Of a stretch of DNA of 6,242 nt, positions 5,247 through 6,242 are shown one piece after another. The notes beneath the pieces were generated by a model. That model had not been told where the DNA came from. It worked only from the letters and a program-made list of their open reading frames with translations, and ran no database searches. Position numbers and translations under genes: made by a program. The DNA lies in the NCBI GenBank assembly GCA_030039095.1, contig JASHQP010000496.1, positions 1 through 6,242 of the forward strand, given 5' to 3'. Numbering within the stretch: position 1 is the stretch's first letter; each line of letters starts with the position of its first letter. The DNA is from Streptosporangiaceae bacterium (lineage in GTDB: Bacteria > Actinomycetota > Actinomycetes > Streptosporangiales > Streptosporangiaceae).

Positions 5247-6242
5247 TCATTCGCGGGTGAGCTTGCGGTAGGTGACGCGGTGCGGGCGGGCCGCTTCGGC
5301 GCCGAGACGCTCGATCTTGTTCTTCTCGTAGGATTCGAAGTTGCCCTCGAACCAGAACCAGTTCGATCCGCCTTCCCAGGCCAGGATGTGGGTCGCGATC
5401 CGGTCCAGGAACCAGCGGTCGTGGCTGGTGATCACCGCACAGCCGGGGAACTCGAGCAGCGCGTTCTCCAGCGACGACAGCGTCTCCACGTCCAGGTCGT
5501 TCGCGGGCTCGTCGAGCAGCAGCAGGTTGCCGCCCTGCCTCAGGGTGAGCGCCAGGTTGACCCGGCCGCGCTCGCCGCCCGACATGAGCCCGGCCGGCTT
5601 TTGCTGGTCCGGTCCCTTGAACCCGAACGCGGCCACGTAGGCACGGCTCGGAATCTCGGTGCTGCCGACCCTGATCGAGGTCTCACCATCGGAGATGACC
5701 TCCCACACGTTCTTGCTGGGGTCGATCCCGGAGCGAAGCTGGTCGACGTAGGAGATCTGCACGGTCGGGCCGATCCGGATCGTGCCGCCGTCGGGCCGCT
5801 CCTCGCCGACGATCATCTTGAACAGGGTGGTCTTGCCGACCCCGTTCGGCCCGATGACGCCCACGAGCCCGTTCGGCGGCAGGCTGAAGCTCAGCCCGTC
5901 GATCAGCATCCGGTCGCCGAAGCCCTTGGACAGGCCGGCGGCCTCGACGACCTGGCTGCCCAGCCGCGGGCCCGGCGGGATCTGGATCTCCTCGAAGTCC
6001 AGCTTGCGGGTCTTGTCGGCCTCGGCGGCCATCTCCTCATACCGCGCCAGCCGCGCCTGGCTCTTGGCCTGGCGTGCCCGGGGGCTGGACCGCACCCACT
6101 CCAGCTCGTCCTCGAGCCGCTTGCGCCGCTTGGCGTCCTTGTGGCCCTCGACCTTGATCCGCGTCGCCTTCGTCTCCAGGTACGTGGAGTAGTTGCCCTC
6201 GTACGGGTAGGCACGGCCGCGGTCGAGCTCGAGGATCCAGCC
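5247..6242 (-). CDS. ettA: ABC-F energy-dependent translational throttle protein EttA, C-terminal part (5' end outside window)
   Basis: The frame is open from the window edge to the TGA at 5249-5247, giving 331 residues out of about 555 expected, so the first ATPase domain is off the window. The visible part begins GWILELDRGRAYPYEGNYST, the end of domain 1, which closely matches EttA. Next comes the charged, helical linker (about 20-75) that contacts the P-site tRNA. The second ATPase domain has Walker A GPNGVGKTT (131-139), signature MSGGERGR (220-227), Walker B LLLLDEP (240-246) and the switch His in SHDRWF (273-278). The ABC-F signature reads DEPANDLD (244-251) rather than the common DEPTNDLD. 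EttA binds the ribosomal E site and holds back the first peptide bond when the ADP/ATP ratio is high. The soluble, membrane-helix-free sequence and lack of a transporter partner support translation rather than transport. The GTG at 6095 is internal to the linker and not a start. Confidence 0.95.
   Translation of the reverse strand, partial: GWILELDRGRAYPYEGNYSTYLETKATRIKVEGHKDAKRRKRLEDELEWVRSSPRARQAKSQARLARYEEMAAEADKTRKLDFEEIQIPPGPRLGSQVVEAAGLSKGFGDRMLIDGLSFSLPPNGLVGVIGPNGVGKTTLFKMIVGEERPDGGTIRIGPTVQISYVDQLRSGIDPSKNVWEVISDGETSIRVGSTEIPSRAYVAAFGFKGPDQQKPAGLMSGGERGRVNLALTLRQGGNLLLLDEPANDLDVETLSSLENALLEFPGCAVITSHDRWFLDRIATHILAWEGGSNWFWFEGNFESYEKNKIERLGAEAARPHRVTYRKLTRE

Noticed and set aside
4606..5250. 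214-codon - strand open frame opposite the globin
   Set aside because: It is antisense to a clearly recognised globin with a full haem pocket and has no start signal or domain of its own.

Overview
The window is about 6.2 kb of very GC-rich DNA with strongly G/C-ending codons, GTG starts and tightly packed genes. It encodes a mycobacterial-type group II truncated haemoglobin and an actinobacterial-type EttA. Together these point to the chromosome of a high-GC actinomycete. I see no insertion sequence, integrase, phage gene, tRNA, rRNA or CRISPR array, and it reads as ordinary chromosomal core.

Layout from left to right: (1) the C-terminal half of an MFS exporter, + strand, cut by the left edge; (2) a stand-alone HNH endonuclease, - strand, convergent with it after a 33-bp gap; (3) a 243-bp divergent promoter region holding a 22-bp tandem duplication; (4) a complete cytosolic prolyl oligopeptidase (S9A), + strand, probably from a leaderless mRNA; (5) a 120-bp gap with a tandem duplication across the peptidase stop codon and a likely terminator hairpin; (6) an MscS-family mechanosensitive channel, + strand; (7) a GlbO-type truncated haemoglobin, + strand, probably leaderless; (8) a 29-bp convergent gap with an 11-bp tandem repeat and a small hairpin; (9) the C-terminal part of the ABC-F translation factor EttA, - strand, cut by the right edge.

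From recall rather than a search, HNH protein, MscS channel, truncated globin and EttA often lie near each other in actinobacterial genomes; the peptidase looks like an insertion into that set. The genes do not form one obvious pathway. A loose theme is coping with stress: turgor release (MscS), O2/NO/peroxide chemistry (GlbO), energy-sensitive translation control (EttA) and peptide turnover (peptidase). No undescribed multi-gene system is evident. The most useful observations are the promoter and start-codon evidence for two leaderless genes, corrected starts for the HNH protein and the peptidase, and three short tandem duplications, two of which span stop codons.
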